Positions 49,993 to 59,173 of a DNA stretch of 64,000 nt are shown one piece after another. Where the stretch lies: positions 124,001 through 188,000 of the forward strand of contig CAWBME010000007.1 in NCBI GenBank assembly GCA_963789825.1, written 5' to 3'. The DNA comes from PFL42 sp963789825 (GTDB lineage Bacteria; Chloroflexota; Anaerolineae; Anaerolineales; E44-bin32). Below the pieces are notes generated by a model. That model was given only the letters and a program-made list of their open reading frames with translations. It made no database searches and was not told the DNA's origin. The position numbers were made by a program, and so were the translations under genes. How positions within the stretch are numbered: position 1 is the stretch's first letter; each line of letters opens with the position of its first letter.

Positions 49993-50852
49993 ATGAAGAT
50001 CGTCACCGATTGCGCAGCCGACATGCCGCAAGCGGAGCTCGAGGCCCTCGGGATCACCCAAGCGCCGCTCTACATCCAGTTCCCGGAGGGGGAGGTCAAC
50101 TCCTCCGACATTACCCTCGATGCATTCTATGACCGGTTGGAGGCGATGCGCCCAGTGATCCCCACCACCGCCCTGCCCTCGAGCGGTGCCTTCGAGGACC
50201 TGTACAACAAGCTGGCCGGCGCCGGGGAGCAAGTCCTGTCGATCCACATCTCCTCAGGGCTGAGCGGGACGTTCAACTCCGCCCGGGTCGGCGGCGAACA
50301 GGCCAAGCCCAAGGTCAATACCTGGGACACCATGACCCTCTCCGGCGGCGAGCGGTTTCAGGTGCTGGCGGCCACATGGGCGGACCGCGCCGGCTGGGAG
50401 CTGGAGAGAATCTTCGAGCGGCTGGAGCAGATCCGAGCCAACACGGAGGTCATCTACACGCTCGAGACGCTCGAGTACCTGGCGCACGGCGGCAGGATCG
50501 GCCGTGTTCAGGCGCTGATGGGCTCCGTGCTCAAGATCAAGCCCATCATCCGGGTCGACCACGCCGACGGGAAGTACAGCACGGTCAGCAAGAGTCGCAC
50601 CATCCCTCAGGCGCTGGACGGGATTGTTGACCACCTGTACCAGACCTACGCCGACAAGCCCGTTTGGCTGAACATCCTGCACGGACGGTTCGCACAGGCG
50701 GCCGAGGATCTGGCGGCCAAAGCCAAGGCTGCGGCTGAACGTGGCCCGCTTCGAAATGAATTCGGATCTCGCCGGTGCTCGGCGTACATACTGGCCCGGG
50801 GATTGTCGGAGCAGGAGTGCTGCCGATCAGCCTGGTTGAAGACTTGCTATAG
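49993..50852 (+). CDS. DegV-family fatty-acid-binding protein (two frameshifts)
   Basis: It begins MKIVTDCAADMPQAELEALG, with PTTALPSSGAFEDLYNKLAG, LSIHISSGLSGTFNSARVGG and YLAHGGRIGRVQALMGSVLK, all DegV hallmarks. The family binds fatty acids and presents them to fatty acid kinase FakA. Single extra bases near 50731-50736 and 50771-50779 disturb the end; removing them gives LNVARFEMNSDLAGLGVHTG and PGIVGAGVLPISLVEDLL with a stop at 50852, about 285 residues, the family length. Uncorrected, the frame would run to 50967 through the terminator. Confidence 0.88.
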
Positions 50853-52341
50853 TAGCCCAGGGCGGCCCGATTGGGCCGCCCTTCGCTCGTCCGCTCGCCG
50901 CTTTCGCACTCAGGAAGGTGCTGCCTTGCCCCCTTCCAAGGTGTGCGAGCCTGAGGTCCGCCGCTGACGGGACGCATGCAGGCAGCGCATGAGCGATCGC
51001 CCGCGCGGCATCGCCCGTCACCTCGACCAGCGCTTCGAAGTCCAGAGCATCATAGGCCTGGCCGTCGCGCCGGGGCCCAAGCTGCAGCAGGCCGAGGCGC
51101 TCACCGCGCGTGGTCAGCGGAATCGAGATCCCGGCAGCACCGCGCCACGTACCAGCCCTGTGGACCGTATGCAACCCGCCATTGGCTACCAGGCGCACCG
51201 CGCCGCCCTGGGCGTCCAGATCGTGGACCGCTCGCTCCAGCAGCCGCCGCGCCAGGGCCTCGGGGTCCATCCTGTCTGCGTGGCTTCGCACCTGGTCGCC
51301 AAACTGGCGCAAGTCCCTGACCCGCCCTGGCGTCTCCTTGAGGCGACGATCGACCCCCCCCTGCAGCCAGTGCTTGACCGGCGAGGAGGTCGCAGCCACG
51401 ATGAGCGTGGTGATCACGACCGCGGCATCGCTCCGCTCCCCGGTGAACGCAACGAACATTCGCTGCGAGAGCCCGATGGCGGCGGTGTACATGCCAGCCA
51501 GGATCGCTGTCAGGAAGGCGTACACCAGCGCCCGATTGACCAGCGTATCGACCTCAAGCAGCCGGTAGCGCAGGATCGCCGCCGCCACCGCCGCCGGGAA
51601 GAACAGCAGGCCTGGCAGAAACAGGCTCGCCGTGAAAGGGAGCGGGCGGCCAAACACGGGCAGCATGAACCAGATGGCGATCGGAGCGAAGGCGAGCAGG
51701 CTCCCCAGTAGCATCAGACGCGACTGCCGCCGCACAAGCGCCGATTGGCCCGAGAAGGCGCGGGCGATGGTCGCCCCCAGAAAGAGCACGATTGCGAGGG
51801 CGGTGTAGCGATAACTGGCGCCCCAGGCATCAACATAGGCCCACGGACGGGAGACGTCGTAGACGACGCCGATTTCCCAGACCGCCAGGGCGATCGACAC
51901 CAGGTAGGGAATCGCCAACAGCCAGCCGTGCTGACGCGCCAGGCTCCAGTCTTCGGGGAACCGCATCGCCAGGCTGATCAGCCCCCCGCCCAGCATGGCG
52001 ACGGCGAGCGTCCACGCTGCCGCGCCCAGGTGGGTGGTTGAGAGATCAAAGAGCAGCATGCACGCCAGCGCGGTCGAGGCGCAGAAGAAGGCCAGCGCTC
52101 GCCCGGGGCGGGTGCTGCCGCGCAATCGGTAGATCCAGATGGCGATCACGAGATAGACCAGCCCGACGGTGTAGGGGATGAGGAAAAGGCGAACGAGATC
52201 CTCCCCGGGGAAGGCGATCAACTCGACCCCCGGGAACAGATCTCCCGTTCCATCCGGCAGGCGGGTGAAGACCGGCACGGCTTGCCCCTCGGACAGCGAT
52301 GCGACCAGACGCTGGAAATCCCCTGGTGGTGGTCGCGGCAA
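50827..52341 (-). CDS. 7TM sensor-like protein with GAF-like C-terminus, probably truncated at its N-terminus
   Basis: About nine hydrophobic segments between residues 50 and 300 (LIPYTVGLVYLVIAIWIYRL, ILAGMYTAAIGLSQRMFVAF) form a membrane sensor module. A cytosolic segment with DRRLKETPGRVRDLRQFGDQ leads to a GAF-like domain (ARRLLERAVHDLDAQGGAVR, GISIPLTTRGERLGLLQLGP). There is no kinase core. The first 45 residues (DFQRLVASLSEGQAVPVFTR) look like the second half of a PDZ domain. There is no good start codon (TTG), and just upstream the tandem repeats begin, so the N-terminal half-domain seems lost. The last 50 residues run through the DegV terminator, so the true end probably lies near 50970. 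Confidence 0.6.
   Translation of the reverse strand: MPRPPPGDFQRLVASLSEGQAVPVFTRLPDGTGDLFPGVELIAFPGEDLVRLFLIPYTVGLVYLVIAIWIYRLRGSTRPGRALAFFCASTALACMLLFDLSTTHLGAAAWTLAVAMLGGGLISLAMRFPEDWSLARQHGWLLAIPYLVSIALAVWEIGVVYDVSRPWAYVDAWGASYRYTALAIVLFLGATIARAFSGQSALVRRQSRLMLLGSLLAFAPIAIWFMLPVFGRPLPFTASLFLPGLLFFPAAVAAAILRYRLLEVDTLVNRALVYAFLTAILAGMYTAAIGLSQRMFVAFTGERSDAAVVITTLIVAATSSPVKHWLQGGVDRRLKETPGRVRDLRQFGDQVRSHADRMDPEALARRLLERAVHDLDAQGGAVRLVANGGLHTVHRAGTWRGAAGISIPLTTRGERLGLLQLGPRRDGQAYDALDFEALVEVTGDAARAIAHALPACVPSAADLRLAHLGRGQGSTFLSAKAASGRAKGGPIGPPWATIASLQPG
50859..50882 (+). terminator. Terminator after the DegV gene
   Basis: Arms GGGCGGCCC and GGGCCGCCC (9 bases, perfect) flank GATT, seven bases after the corrected stop. 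The T-run is weak. It also lies where the convergent 7TM gene ends. Confidence 0.6.
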
Positions 52342-52361
52342 AGCCCGCCAGCGGCGGGCGA

Positions 52362-52567
52362 GAGGGCGATCACCTTAAGGAACGGCCTGCAAGACAAGCA
52401 ACATCGCCCCGGCCAACGTCTGGAGTTCGCCTCGGCTCGCACGGACGCCGGGGCTGGCGGGCGCGAGGGCGATCACCTTGAGAAACCGCCCGCAAGACAT
52501 GCAGCATCGCCCCGGCCAGCAACTTGCTCGCCCCCGCTCGCACGGACGCAGGGGCGATGGGCGGTAA
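52362..52567. repeat. Two imperfect tandem repeats of about 103 bp
   Basis: Units 52362-52464 and 52465-52567 both begin GAGGGCGATCACCTT. They share CAAGACA.GCA.CATCGCCCCGG-type blocks and GCTCGCACGGACGC; overall identity is roughly three in four by eye. They abut the 5' end of the 7TM gene. The unit is not a multiple of three, which argues against an in-frame protein repeat. Confidence 0.7.
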
Positions 52568-52570
52568 GTC

Positions 52571-52631
52571 CGTGGGTAGGCCCCCATCCGCTCGACAGGA
52601 CCACCGCTGTCCCTGCCCGGCTTGGTCACGG
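52571..52631. repeat. Dispersed 61-bp direct repeat, copy 1
   Basis: The segment starts CGTGGGTAGGC and ends GGCTTGGTCACGG. It is nearly identical to 53677-53738, 1.1 kb away in the same orientation, and it directly follows the tandem pair at 52362. Confidence 0.75.
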
Positions 52632-52639
52632 TTCTTCTG

Positions 52640-53480
52640 GCGCAGCGACAAGATCACCGCCATCACCGGAAGCATGCTGGCAGTCATCAACAGGACCAGC
52701 AGCGTGCGCGCGTACCCCTGCACGGAGGACATCAGCATCGCCCAATGGTCCTCCGTGACCAGGACCCCAGTCCGATCCCGGGATCGGGGCATAGGCGGTG
52801 ATCACATCGTGGCCGCTCTTGTCGCGCCGCCGGACGGCTCCAGAGGTGCCCGCCAGAACCTGTGGGGGCAGCTCACGCTCGGCAAGCTCACGTCCGATCT
52901 GGCTGGAGCCCGAGTCGTACGAGCGATCTTGCCCATCCCATCGAGGAGATAGGTGTTTCCACTTTGGCCCAGCCGCAGGCGGACGATGCTGGCGTAGAAC
53001 GGGCTGATTGCCGACTCCCCCAGGCGGAACATCCCCGCCAGCGCCCCCAGGAACTCGCCATTGGGCGATCGGACCGGGGCGGCTATCACGACAACCCAGC
53101 TCCCCTGGGGACCATCCTGCGGCCGCGTCGGACATCACAAACCGGCGCCGGATCAGCAAGTCGCGGAAGTAGGAGCGGTCGGACCAGTCCTCCCCGTTGA
53201 TCTCAGGCCGGGCGGGGTCGGCGCCAATCACCCTGCCGAAGTTGTCCAGCAAGACGACTCCGCCATCGAACACGGAGAGCCGGCCGGAGAGATTGTGCAG
53301 CGCGCGGCGTCGCTGCAGGTGGTCACTGGCTACGAGTTCCCGGGGAGATCGGGAGACCGAGTTCAAGCAATTCGATGAATTTGCCGAACTCATCACTTAA
53401 CCGCGAGGCGGACAGGTAGGCGAGCTGGTGATCGCGCTCGATGACCAGCGCCGACAGCGCGCTCCGGTAGGATAGAAGGC
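52640..53480 (-). pseudogene. Decayed Cache-domain membrane sensor
   Basis: Pieces of one sensor can be read in changing frames on the minus strand: IERDHQLAYLSASRLSDEFG; LHNLSGRLSVFDGGVVLLDN; DWSDRSYFRDLLIRRRFVMS; IAAPVRSPNGEFLGALAGMF; RLGQSGNTYLLDGMGKI; GRELAERELPPQVLAGTSGA; GHDVITAYAPIPGSDWG; and a transmembrane end TLLVLLMTASMLPVMAVILS. The order and content match an extracytoplasmic dCache domain followed by the second membrane helix of a histidine kinase or chemoreceptor. At least four frame changes are needed and the first helix and all cytosolic output domains are missing. That is more damage than in neighbouring genes, so true decay is favoured over sequence error. Confidence 0.7.
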
Positions 53481-53676
53481 ATACGCTGCATCACCGCCCA
53501 GGGCAGGCAGGCCACTCTCATGCCAGCGAAAGGAGTCTCGAGCCCTATGCGGGGCACACTGCGCGCGTTCATGTCGGAGCGGCTTCCGAAATCGGCTGCA
53601 CCGCCTGGATCTCGTCCGAGATCTGGCGCATGAGCTCGACCGCGTGGACGCACGCGACGTGCATGGCAGCTGAGTT

Positions 53677-53738
53677 CGTGGGTAGGCGCCCCATCCGCTC
53701 GACAGGACCACCACTGTCCCTGCCCGGCTTGGTCACGG
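53677..53738. repeat. Dispersed direct repeat, copy 2
   Basis: This 62-bp copy of the element at 52571-52631 differs by one inserted base and one or two substitutions. The two copies bracket the Cache pseudogene. Confidence 0.75.
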
Positions 53739-53770
53739 CCCAGGCTTCTTGCCATCACCGCCTGATCCCG

Positions 53771-53926
53771 CCATCCGACGTTGGAGTCCGCATAGCGTTG
53801 GACTTGCTCGAACAACCCGGGCTCTCATTGCCAGGGGAATGAACCCCTTCGACCGCCGCCAGGTAGACTCAGTTGCCATCCGACGGTGAGGTCCGCATAG
53901 CCTTGGACTGCTCGAACAACCCGGGC
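53771..53926. repeat. Duplicated 51-52 bp element, about 105 bp apart
   Basis: 53771-53822 and 53876-53926 both begin CCATCCGACG and end CTCGAACAACCCGGGC. On the minus strand they encode FEQVQRYADSNVGW and, after one shift, VQGYADLTVGW. This resembles the helix that opens many GAF/PAS linkers (LFEQVQRYA). It is probably a remnant of the decayed sensor. Confidence 0.65.
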
Positions 53927-53979
53927 ACCCGTTGCTCCGGCGAATGTCTGGTAGTATCGGCGCCTCGGAGGAGCCTGTG

Positions 53980-54914
53980 ATGCGACCCTTTGTGCTTGCC
54001 ACCTGTTGCCTGGGCTTCGCCGCCGGGGTGCTTGCGGCGTGCGCCCCCACCACGCCAACTGCACAACCCGACCCGGTTACGCAGGTCGAAGACATTGACA
54101 CCCTGCTCGATCGGCGCTTTCAGTCCTTCATCAATGGGACCGAGGCCTACGGCGCTTTGGGGATGGCTGAGTTTCGGGATTGGCTTGACGACGACCCGGC
54201 ACCCTTCGTCCTCGACGTCCGGACGCGGGAGGAGGCGGAGGCAACCGGCCACATCGCCGGTGCCGTGAACATTCCCCTGCAGGAACTGGCCAGCCGGACC
54301 GAGCTGCTGCCTGGGTTCGACACGACCATCGTCACCTACTGCGGCAGCGGCTGGCGCTGCACCATGGCCTTGCCCGTGCTAGCCGCACTTGGGTGGGAGT
54401 CCGTCTACACACTCCGCGACGGCAGCCTGTCGGGATGGCAACTCCAGGGATATCCGGTTGTGCCAGGCGCTCCCCCGGAGCCGGAGCAAGCTCAACGCCG
54501 TCGCGCCGGATCCCGCGCGCCCTCGAGCACATGCACGCGGTGTTGGCGTGCCTCCCCGACGACAATGGCGCGATGAGTCCCGAGGAACTCGATCAGGCGC
54601 TCGGCGACGGGGATCCGCTTGTCCTGCTGGATATCCGCACCGTGGACGAGACCCAGACCAAGGGGACCATCCGCTCGAAATCGCAGTTGCGCATCGCGAT
54701 CGACGAATTGACCGCCCGCCGGGGGGAACTACCGCAGGACAAGTCGACGCGCATCGTGACCTACTGCGGCTCCGGATACCGCTGCCTGCTGGTGATGATG
54801 ATGCTGCGCTCGTATGGCTATTCCGACGTGCGCAATCTGGTCGGCGGACTGGAAGCGTGGCAAGCCGAGGGCTTCCCTGTCGAAGGGATCATCGCAGCCA
54901 CACCGACCCTCTGA
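53980..54914 (+). CDS. Lipoprotein with two rhodanese domains (frameshifted between them)
   Basis: ATG 53980 follows GGAGGAG. The signal peptide (MRPFVLATCCLGFAAGVLAA) ends in a lipobox LAAC. Domain 1 has FVLDVRTREEAEATGHIAGA and the active-site loop TYCGSGWRC; domain 2 has VLLDIRTVDETQTKGTIRSK and TYCGSGYRC. Both loops keep the catalytic Cys, so both domains may transfer sulphur from thiosulphate or polysulphide in the periplasm or cell exterior. The linker near 54485-54540 changes frame twice (PGAPPEPE, then LNAVAPDPA, then ALEHMHAVLACLPDDNG). The net length is not a multiple of three, consistent with sequence error. It converges with the nuclease-like gene. Confidence 0.8.
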
Positions 54915-54968
54915 TCTCCGGCGAAGGCGGGGACTTGCCGCAGCCGGCGGGGCACCCCCCGCGTGGCA

Positions 54969-55776
54969 TCAATCCTTCCGGTCGTGGGTCAGGGAGAGCA
55001 GGTCCTCCCAGGCAATCACCCGCGACCTTCGCCACAGCGCCTCATCCCGCACTCGGTCGGCAAAGTCCAGCCACGCCGGCTGAAGCCTGGGCCAGTTCGC
55101 CCGAGGGATGATCAGCCACAATCCCAGGTCCAATCCCATGGCATTGGCCAGGTGACCCCCCAGCACCACGGTGCGGAAGAGCTGGTAGTGCACATTGCAT
55201 GGCGGCGACACCGTGCCAGGCATGGGTCGCTCGCCGGTCTCCAGCCAGCGCGCAAACTCAGCCGGGCCGGTCTCCCAGTAACGGCAGGCTTCCCGTGCCT
55301 GGGCAGAGTGCACTTCTGGGCACCTCCCGCGAGTGTAGCGCCCGCATTTCCCCGGCGCCGCTCGCCGCTTGGCTTCGACGGCGATCAGCTGACCGCCGCC
55401 CACCAAGAACAAGTCAACCTCCGTCTTGCCTTCCGGCCCATCGACGGCCCGCACGGCGTCTTGCAGACCAGGCATCGGCCGACCATCGAGCCCGTACCCC
55501 CAGAAGTACATCTCGACGCCAGACGAATCCGAGGCAGCGCGGCGTCTGCCGGGTTCCCCATAACGGCGTCAGCGCCAGCAGCTCGCCCAACACTGCCCGC
55601 CGTGCAGCCAGCGGGTAGAAGACGTTCCACACCAGCGGGCTCTCCGACCGTGACCCTGCCAGATTGGCCAGGACGGTTTGCGGCAGCGAGGCGAAGATGG
55701 CCTCGCCCTCGCCGTCAAGGACCCAACGGCGGGAATCCGGTCGGGGGCGCCGTGCAGCCGATCGAGCCATGCCCTG
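54969..55776 (-). CDS. Possible PD-(D/E)XK nuclease-like protein (frameshifted)
   Basis: Two frames join near 55545-55575. The first part (DGEGEAIFASLPQTVLANLA, then WNVFYPLAARRAVLGELLAL) looks like a small helical N-terminal region. The second reads RAASDSSGVEMYFWGYGLDG, then EGKTEVDLFLVGGGQLIAVE followed by AKR. The spacing of E/D, a hydrophobic strand and E-x-K fits the catalytic core of PD-(D/E)XK nucleases, as in many restriction-like and archaeal/bacterial defence or repair nucleases. The total is about 265 residues. No partner methylase or helicase lies nearby. The family is unconfirmed. ATG 55767 is an alternative start. Confidence 0.55.
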
Positions 55777-55816
55777 CATGATACCGGACCCGCAGCATTC
55801 CAATACCAGAAACGAT

Positions 55817-55844
55817 GAGGCCCGCCTCCGCGGAGGCGGGCCTC
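55817..55844 (-). terminator. Terminator of the tkt-rpiB operon
   Basis: Perfect 13-base arms (GAGGCCCGCCTCC and GGAGGCGGGCCTC) flank a 2-base loop, 32 bases after the rpiB stop. The minus strand continues ATCGTTTCTGG. Confidence 0.75.
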
Positions 55845-55875
55845 GGCTTGGGCAGCCGTCCGCCGGTGCCCAGGG

Positions 55876-56334
55876 CTATTTGGCGGCAACCCCGCGAGCC
55901 TCGATGTCCTTCACCTTTCCAACGCGCCGGGCGTGGCGCTCCTCGCCGGTGAACTTGGCGCCCAGGTAGGCGCGCACGATCTCGACCGCGAGCTCCGGCC
56001 CGATTACTCGGCCGCCGATGGCCAGGACATTCATATCGTCGTGTTCGACGCCCTGGTGGGCAGTGTAGGTGTCGTGGCATACACCGCTGCGGATGCCCCT
56101 GAGCTTGTTGGCGGCGATCGAGGCGCCGACGCCAGACCCGCACAGGATGATGCCGCGCTCCGCCTCGCCGCGCTGCACGGCCCCGCCCACCTTCTCCGCG
56201 AAGTCCGGGTAGTCCACAGGACTGGTGTCGTGGGTCCCAAGATCGATCGGCTCATGCCCTGCCGCGCGCACAGTCTGCAGCACCGTCTCCTTCAACGGGA
56301 ACCCAGCATGGTCGGATGCAATCGCAACTCGCAT
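55876..56334 (-). CDS. rpiB: Ribose-5-phosphate isomerase B
   Basis: The product is 152 residues from ATG 56334, preceded by AGGAGG. RpiB/LacAB motifs are MRVAIASDHAGFPLKETV, DLGTHDTSPVDYPDFAEKVG, the active-site GIILCGSGVGASIAANKLRG with its Cys, and EHDDMNVLAIGGRVIGPELA. It interconverts ribose-5-phosphate and ribulose-5-phosphate. It lies directly after transketolase, so both serve the non-oxidative pentose phosphate pathway. Confidence 0.96.
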   Translation of the reverse strand: MRVAIASDHAGFPLKETVLQTVRAAGHEPIDLGTHDTSPVDYPDFAEKVGGAVQRGEAERGIILCGSGVGASIAANKLRGIRSGVCHDTYTAHQGVEHDDMNVLAIGGRVIGPELAVEIVRAYLGAKFTGEERHARRVGKVKDIEARGVAAK

Positions 56335-56421
56335 GAACAACCTCCTGGTCCGTCCGGCGGCAGTACGCACCCGCCCCGGCCCCACGGATAATTCGACGGC
56401 CGGCTGGCCGTTGGGCCAATT

Positions 56422-58431
56422 CTACTTCCCGCCCATCGCCTTCCTAGCGGCGGCGACCACCGCCTCCACCGTCAGGCCAAGGTGCTTGTAGACGTCCTTG
56501 TAGGGTCCGGAGGCGCCGAAGCGGTCGATGGCGACGATCACGCCCCCGTCGCCGACCCAGCGATCCCAGCCCATGCTGACCCCGGCCTCTACCGCCACGC
56601 GCGCCGGAATCGTGGACGGCAGCACCTGACTGCGGTAGCTTTCCGGCTGTGCGGCGAAGAGCTCCCACGAGGGGAACGAGACCAGCCGCACCGCAATCCC
56701 CTCCTGCGAAAGCTGTTCGGCAGCCTGCACGATCAACTCGACCTCCGAACCCGAGGCCATCAACAAGACCCTCGGGGCACCCTGCCCGAGATCGCCCATC
56801 ACGTAGGCTCCCTTGCGCAGCCCCTCGGCGGAGGCGAACTTCTGGCGGTCGTAGACCGGCAGCGCCTGGCGGGTCAGCGCCAGTGCAGTCGGGCCGGAGG
56901 TGCGCTCCAGCGCGACCAGCCAGGCCAGGTTGGTCTCGTTGGCGTCAGCGGGACGGAGCAGCGCCACGTTGGGGATGGCTCGCAGCGAGGCCACGTGTTC
57001 GATCGGCTGATGAGTCGGTCCATCCTCGCCAACCCCAATCGAATCGTGCGTGAAGACGTAGATCACCCGTTGGCCCATCAGCGCCGCCAGCCGGATCGAA
57101 GGCCGCATGTAATCGGCGAATACCAGGAAGGTCCCGGCATACGGGATCAGCCCGCCGTGCAGGGCGATGCCGTTGAGCATGGCCGCCATGGCATGCTCGC
57201 GCACGCCGAAGCGGATGTAACGATTGCCCGGGGCCTCGGGCGTGTAGTCGCCGCCGTCCTTGATCAGGGTTTGGTTGGAGGGGGTCAGGTCGGCCGAGCC
57301 GCCGATAAGCTCGGGAAGCGCCGGCGCCAGCGCGTTGAGCGCCTTGCCGGAGGCGGCGCGCGTGGCCACGCCCTTGGGATCGGCGGGCAGCGGCGGGATC
57401 AACTCGGCCAGGCCCGCCGGCAGGTCGCCAGCCTGGGTCCGCTTGAATTGTGCCGCTAGCTCTCCATGGGCTTGGGCATACCCTGTGAACAGCTTCTTCC
57501 ATTTCTTGTGGGCACGTCGGCCGCGAGCCGTCGCCTTGGCAAAGTGCTCGCGCACGTCGTCGGGAACGAGGAAGCGCGGTTCGGTCGGCCACCCCAGGTT
57601 GCGCTTGGCGCCGTCGAGCTCATCATCGCCGGGCGGCTCGCCGTGAGCCGAGGACTTGTCCTGCTTGGTCGGCAGGCCGAAGCCGATATGGGTGCGGCAG
57701 GCGATCAGTGAGGGACGCGGATCGCGCTTGGCCGCCTTGAGCGCCTTGTCGATCGCGGCCACATCGTCGCCGTTCGGCACGACCACAACGTGCCAGCCGT
57801 AGGCCTTGAAGCGCTTGACCCGGTCTTCGGTGAAGGCCAGCTCGGTCGTGCCGTCAATCGTGATGTGGTTGTCGTCATAGAGGTAGACCAGCCGGCCGAG
57901 GCGCAGGTGGCCGGCAAGCGAGGCCGCCTCCGACGCCACGCCTTCCATCAAGTCGCCGTCGGAGACGATTCCGTAGATGGTGTGGTCGACGACCGGATAG
58001 TCAGGCCGGTTGTACTGGGCGGCCAGATGCTCGGCGGCCAGGGCCATCCCGACCCCCATGGCGAAGCCCTGCCCGAGAGGGCCAGTGGTCGTCTCGACGC
58101 CCGGAGTCTCGCCGAATTCGGGGTGCCCCGGTGTCTTGCTCCCCAGCTGGCGGAACCGCCTGAGTTCTTCCAGCGGCAGGTCAAATCCCGACAGGTGCAG
58201 CAGGGAGTAGAGCAGCGCTGAGCCGTGGCCAGCCGAAAGCACGAATCGATCGCGATCCGGCCACTTGGGGTCACCGGGATCGAACTTCAGGTGTCGCGTC
58301 CATAAGGTGTAGGCCATGCTGGCTGCACCCATCGGCATACCCGGGTGGCCAGACTTCGCCTGCTGCACCGCATCCGCCGCCAGGAATCGAATGGTGTTGA
58401 TCGCACGTTCGGTGAGTTGAGTGTCAGACAT
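56422..58431 (-). CDS. tkt: Transketolase
   Basis: The product is 669 residues from ATG 58431 (MSDTQLTERAINTIRFLAAD). It has SGHPGMPMGAASMAYTLW, the thiamine-diphosphate motif IVSDGDLMEGVASEAASLAG to YDDNHITIDG, and the pyrimidine-domain segments RFGVREHAMAAMLNGIAL, HDSIGVGEDGPTHQPIEH and the transketolase C-domain VSFPSWELFAAQPESYRSQV. It transfers two-carbon units between sugar phosphates. It overlaps the esterase gene upstream by eight bases. Confidence 0.97.
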   Translation of the reverse strand: MSDTQLTERAINTIRFLAADAVQQAKSGHPGMPMGAASMAYTLWTRHLKFDPGDPKWPDRDRFVLSAGHGSALLYSLLHLSGFDLPLEELRRFRQLGSKTPGHPEFGETPGVETTTGPLGQGFAMGVGMALAAEHLAAQYNRPDYPVVDHTIYGIVSDGDLMEGVASEAASLAGHLRLGRLVYLYDDNHITIDGTTELAFTEDRVKRFKAYGWHVVVVPNGDDVAAIDKALKAAKRDPRPSLIACRTHIGFGLPTKQDKSSAHGEPPGDDELDGAKRNLGWPTEPRFLVPDDVREHFAKATARGRRAHKKWKKLFTGYAQAHGELAAQFKRTQAGDLPAGLAELIPPLPADPKGVATRAASGKALNALAPALPELIGGSADLTPSNQTLIKDGGDYTPEAPGNRYIRFGVREHAMAAMLNGIALHGGLIPYAGTFLVFADYMRPSIRLAALMGQRVIYVFTHDSIGVGEDGPTHQPIEHVASLRAIPNVALLRPADANETNLAWLVALERTSGPTALALTRQALPVYDRQKFASAEGLRKGAYVMGDLGQGAPRVLLMASGSEVELIVQAAEQLSQEGIAVRLVSFPSWELFAAQPESYRSQVLPSTIPARVAVEAGVSMGWDRWVGDGGVIVAIDRFGASGPYKDVYKHLGLTVEAVVAAARKAMGGK

Positions 58432-59170
58432 GGCGCGCTCCGCAATCGAAGGTATGGTTCCGGCCATCCCTCTCAGGACAACCGGCGTTGCGTTGAACAG
58501 CGGGAGGACGGCGCAGTGTGCTGCACCGCTCCGTCAGTCGTCCCGCGCTCAGTTCAAGATCCATCAACCAGTTCCGCATCCCGCGCACGCAGGGGAGCCC
58601 GACCTTGTGGCCGACGTCAGCCTCACAGTAGGTCAGCCGCGCGCCGCCCTGCTCGAGCCGACGCACATCCGCCCGCGCCCGATCGACACTGACCAGGTCG
58701 TCCCGGATCCCATGGCTCCAGAAGATGCGCAGATCGACCAAGGCGGAGGGCTCGACCCCCAGCGGGAGGAACCCAGAGAGAACCGCCAGCCCGGCGGGAC
58801 GGACCAACCCGGCGCCAACAGCGCTGAACGCCAACGCCGAGCCCTGGCTGAAACCGATGAGCACAAGCGGCAGTCCGCGCAGCGCTCCGATGCCCTGCAG
58901 GTACGCCTGGAGCGCGTTGGCGGCCGGCTTGTACGCCTGGGCGTCGTTGGCTCCGGAATGCTCCGCCGTCCAACTGAACCCGCCTGGCGCCGCACTGAAC
59001 GGGCCGCGCGGCGAGATCCTCCACCACCCCTGCGCCAGCCCGGACCTGAGCACATCCATCGAGTGCTCATCACCGGTCCATCCATGAAGGAACACCGCCA
59101 GGCCCCGCAGGCCATCCGGTTCCGGATCGACGACGGCTTCGCGGATCTCCACAGACCGCCCGGCGTGCAC
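58424..59170 (-). CDS. Alpha/beta-hydrolase, phospholipase/carboxylesterase type
   Basis: The product is 248 residues. The nucleophile elbow is LVLIGFSQGSALAFSA (GFSQG); the Asp lies in IFWSHGIRDDLVSVDRARAD and the His in EADVGHKVGLPCVRGM. The oxyanion region is VFLHGWTGDEHSM. This matches the YpfH/carboxylesterase-2 family that hydrolyses short acyl esters. The last 40 residues after NWLMDLELSAG are Arg/Cys-rich and unlike the family, so the true end may be earlier. It lies three bases after the small membrane gene, in an operon with tkt. Confidence 0.8.
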   Translation of the reverse strand: MHAGRSVEIREAVVDPEPDGLRGLAVFLHGWTGDEHSMDVLRSGLAQGWWRISPRGPFSAAPGGFSWTAEHSGANDAQAYKPAANALQAYLQGIGALRGLPLVLIGFSQGSALAFSAVGAGLVRPAGLAVLSGFLPLGVEPSALVDLRIFWSHGIRDDLVSVDRARADVRRLEQGGARLTYCEADVGHKVGLPCVRGMRNWLMDLELSAGRLTERCSTLRRPPAVQRNAGCPERDGRNHTFDCGARHV

Positions 59171-59173
59171 GAC

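Noticed and set aside
52362..52567. Tandem repeats as a CRISPR array
   Set aside because: Only two long imperfect units, no short identical repeats with unique spacers, and no cas gene.
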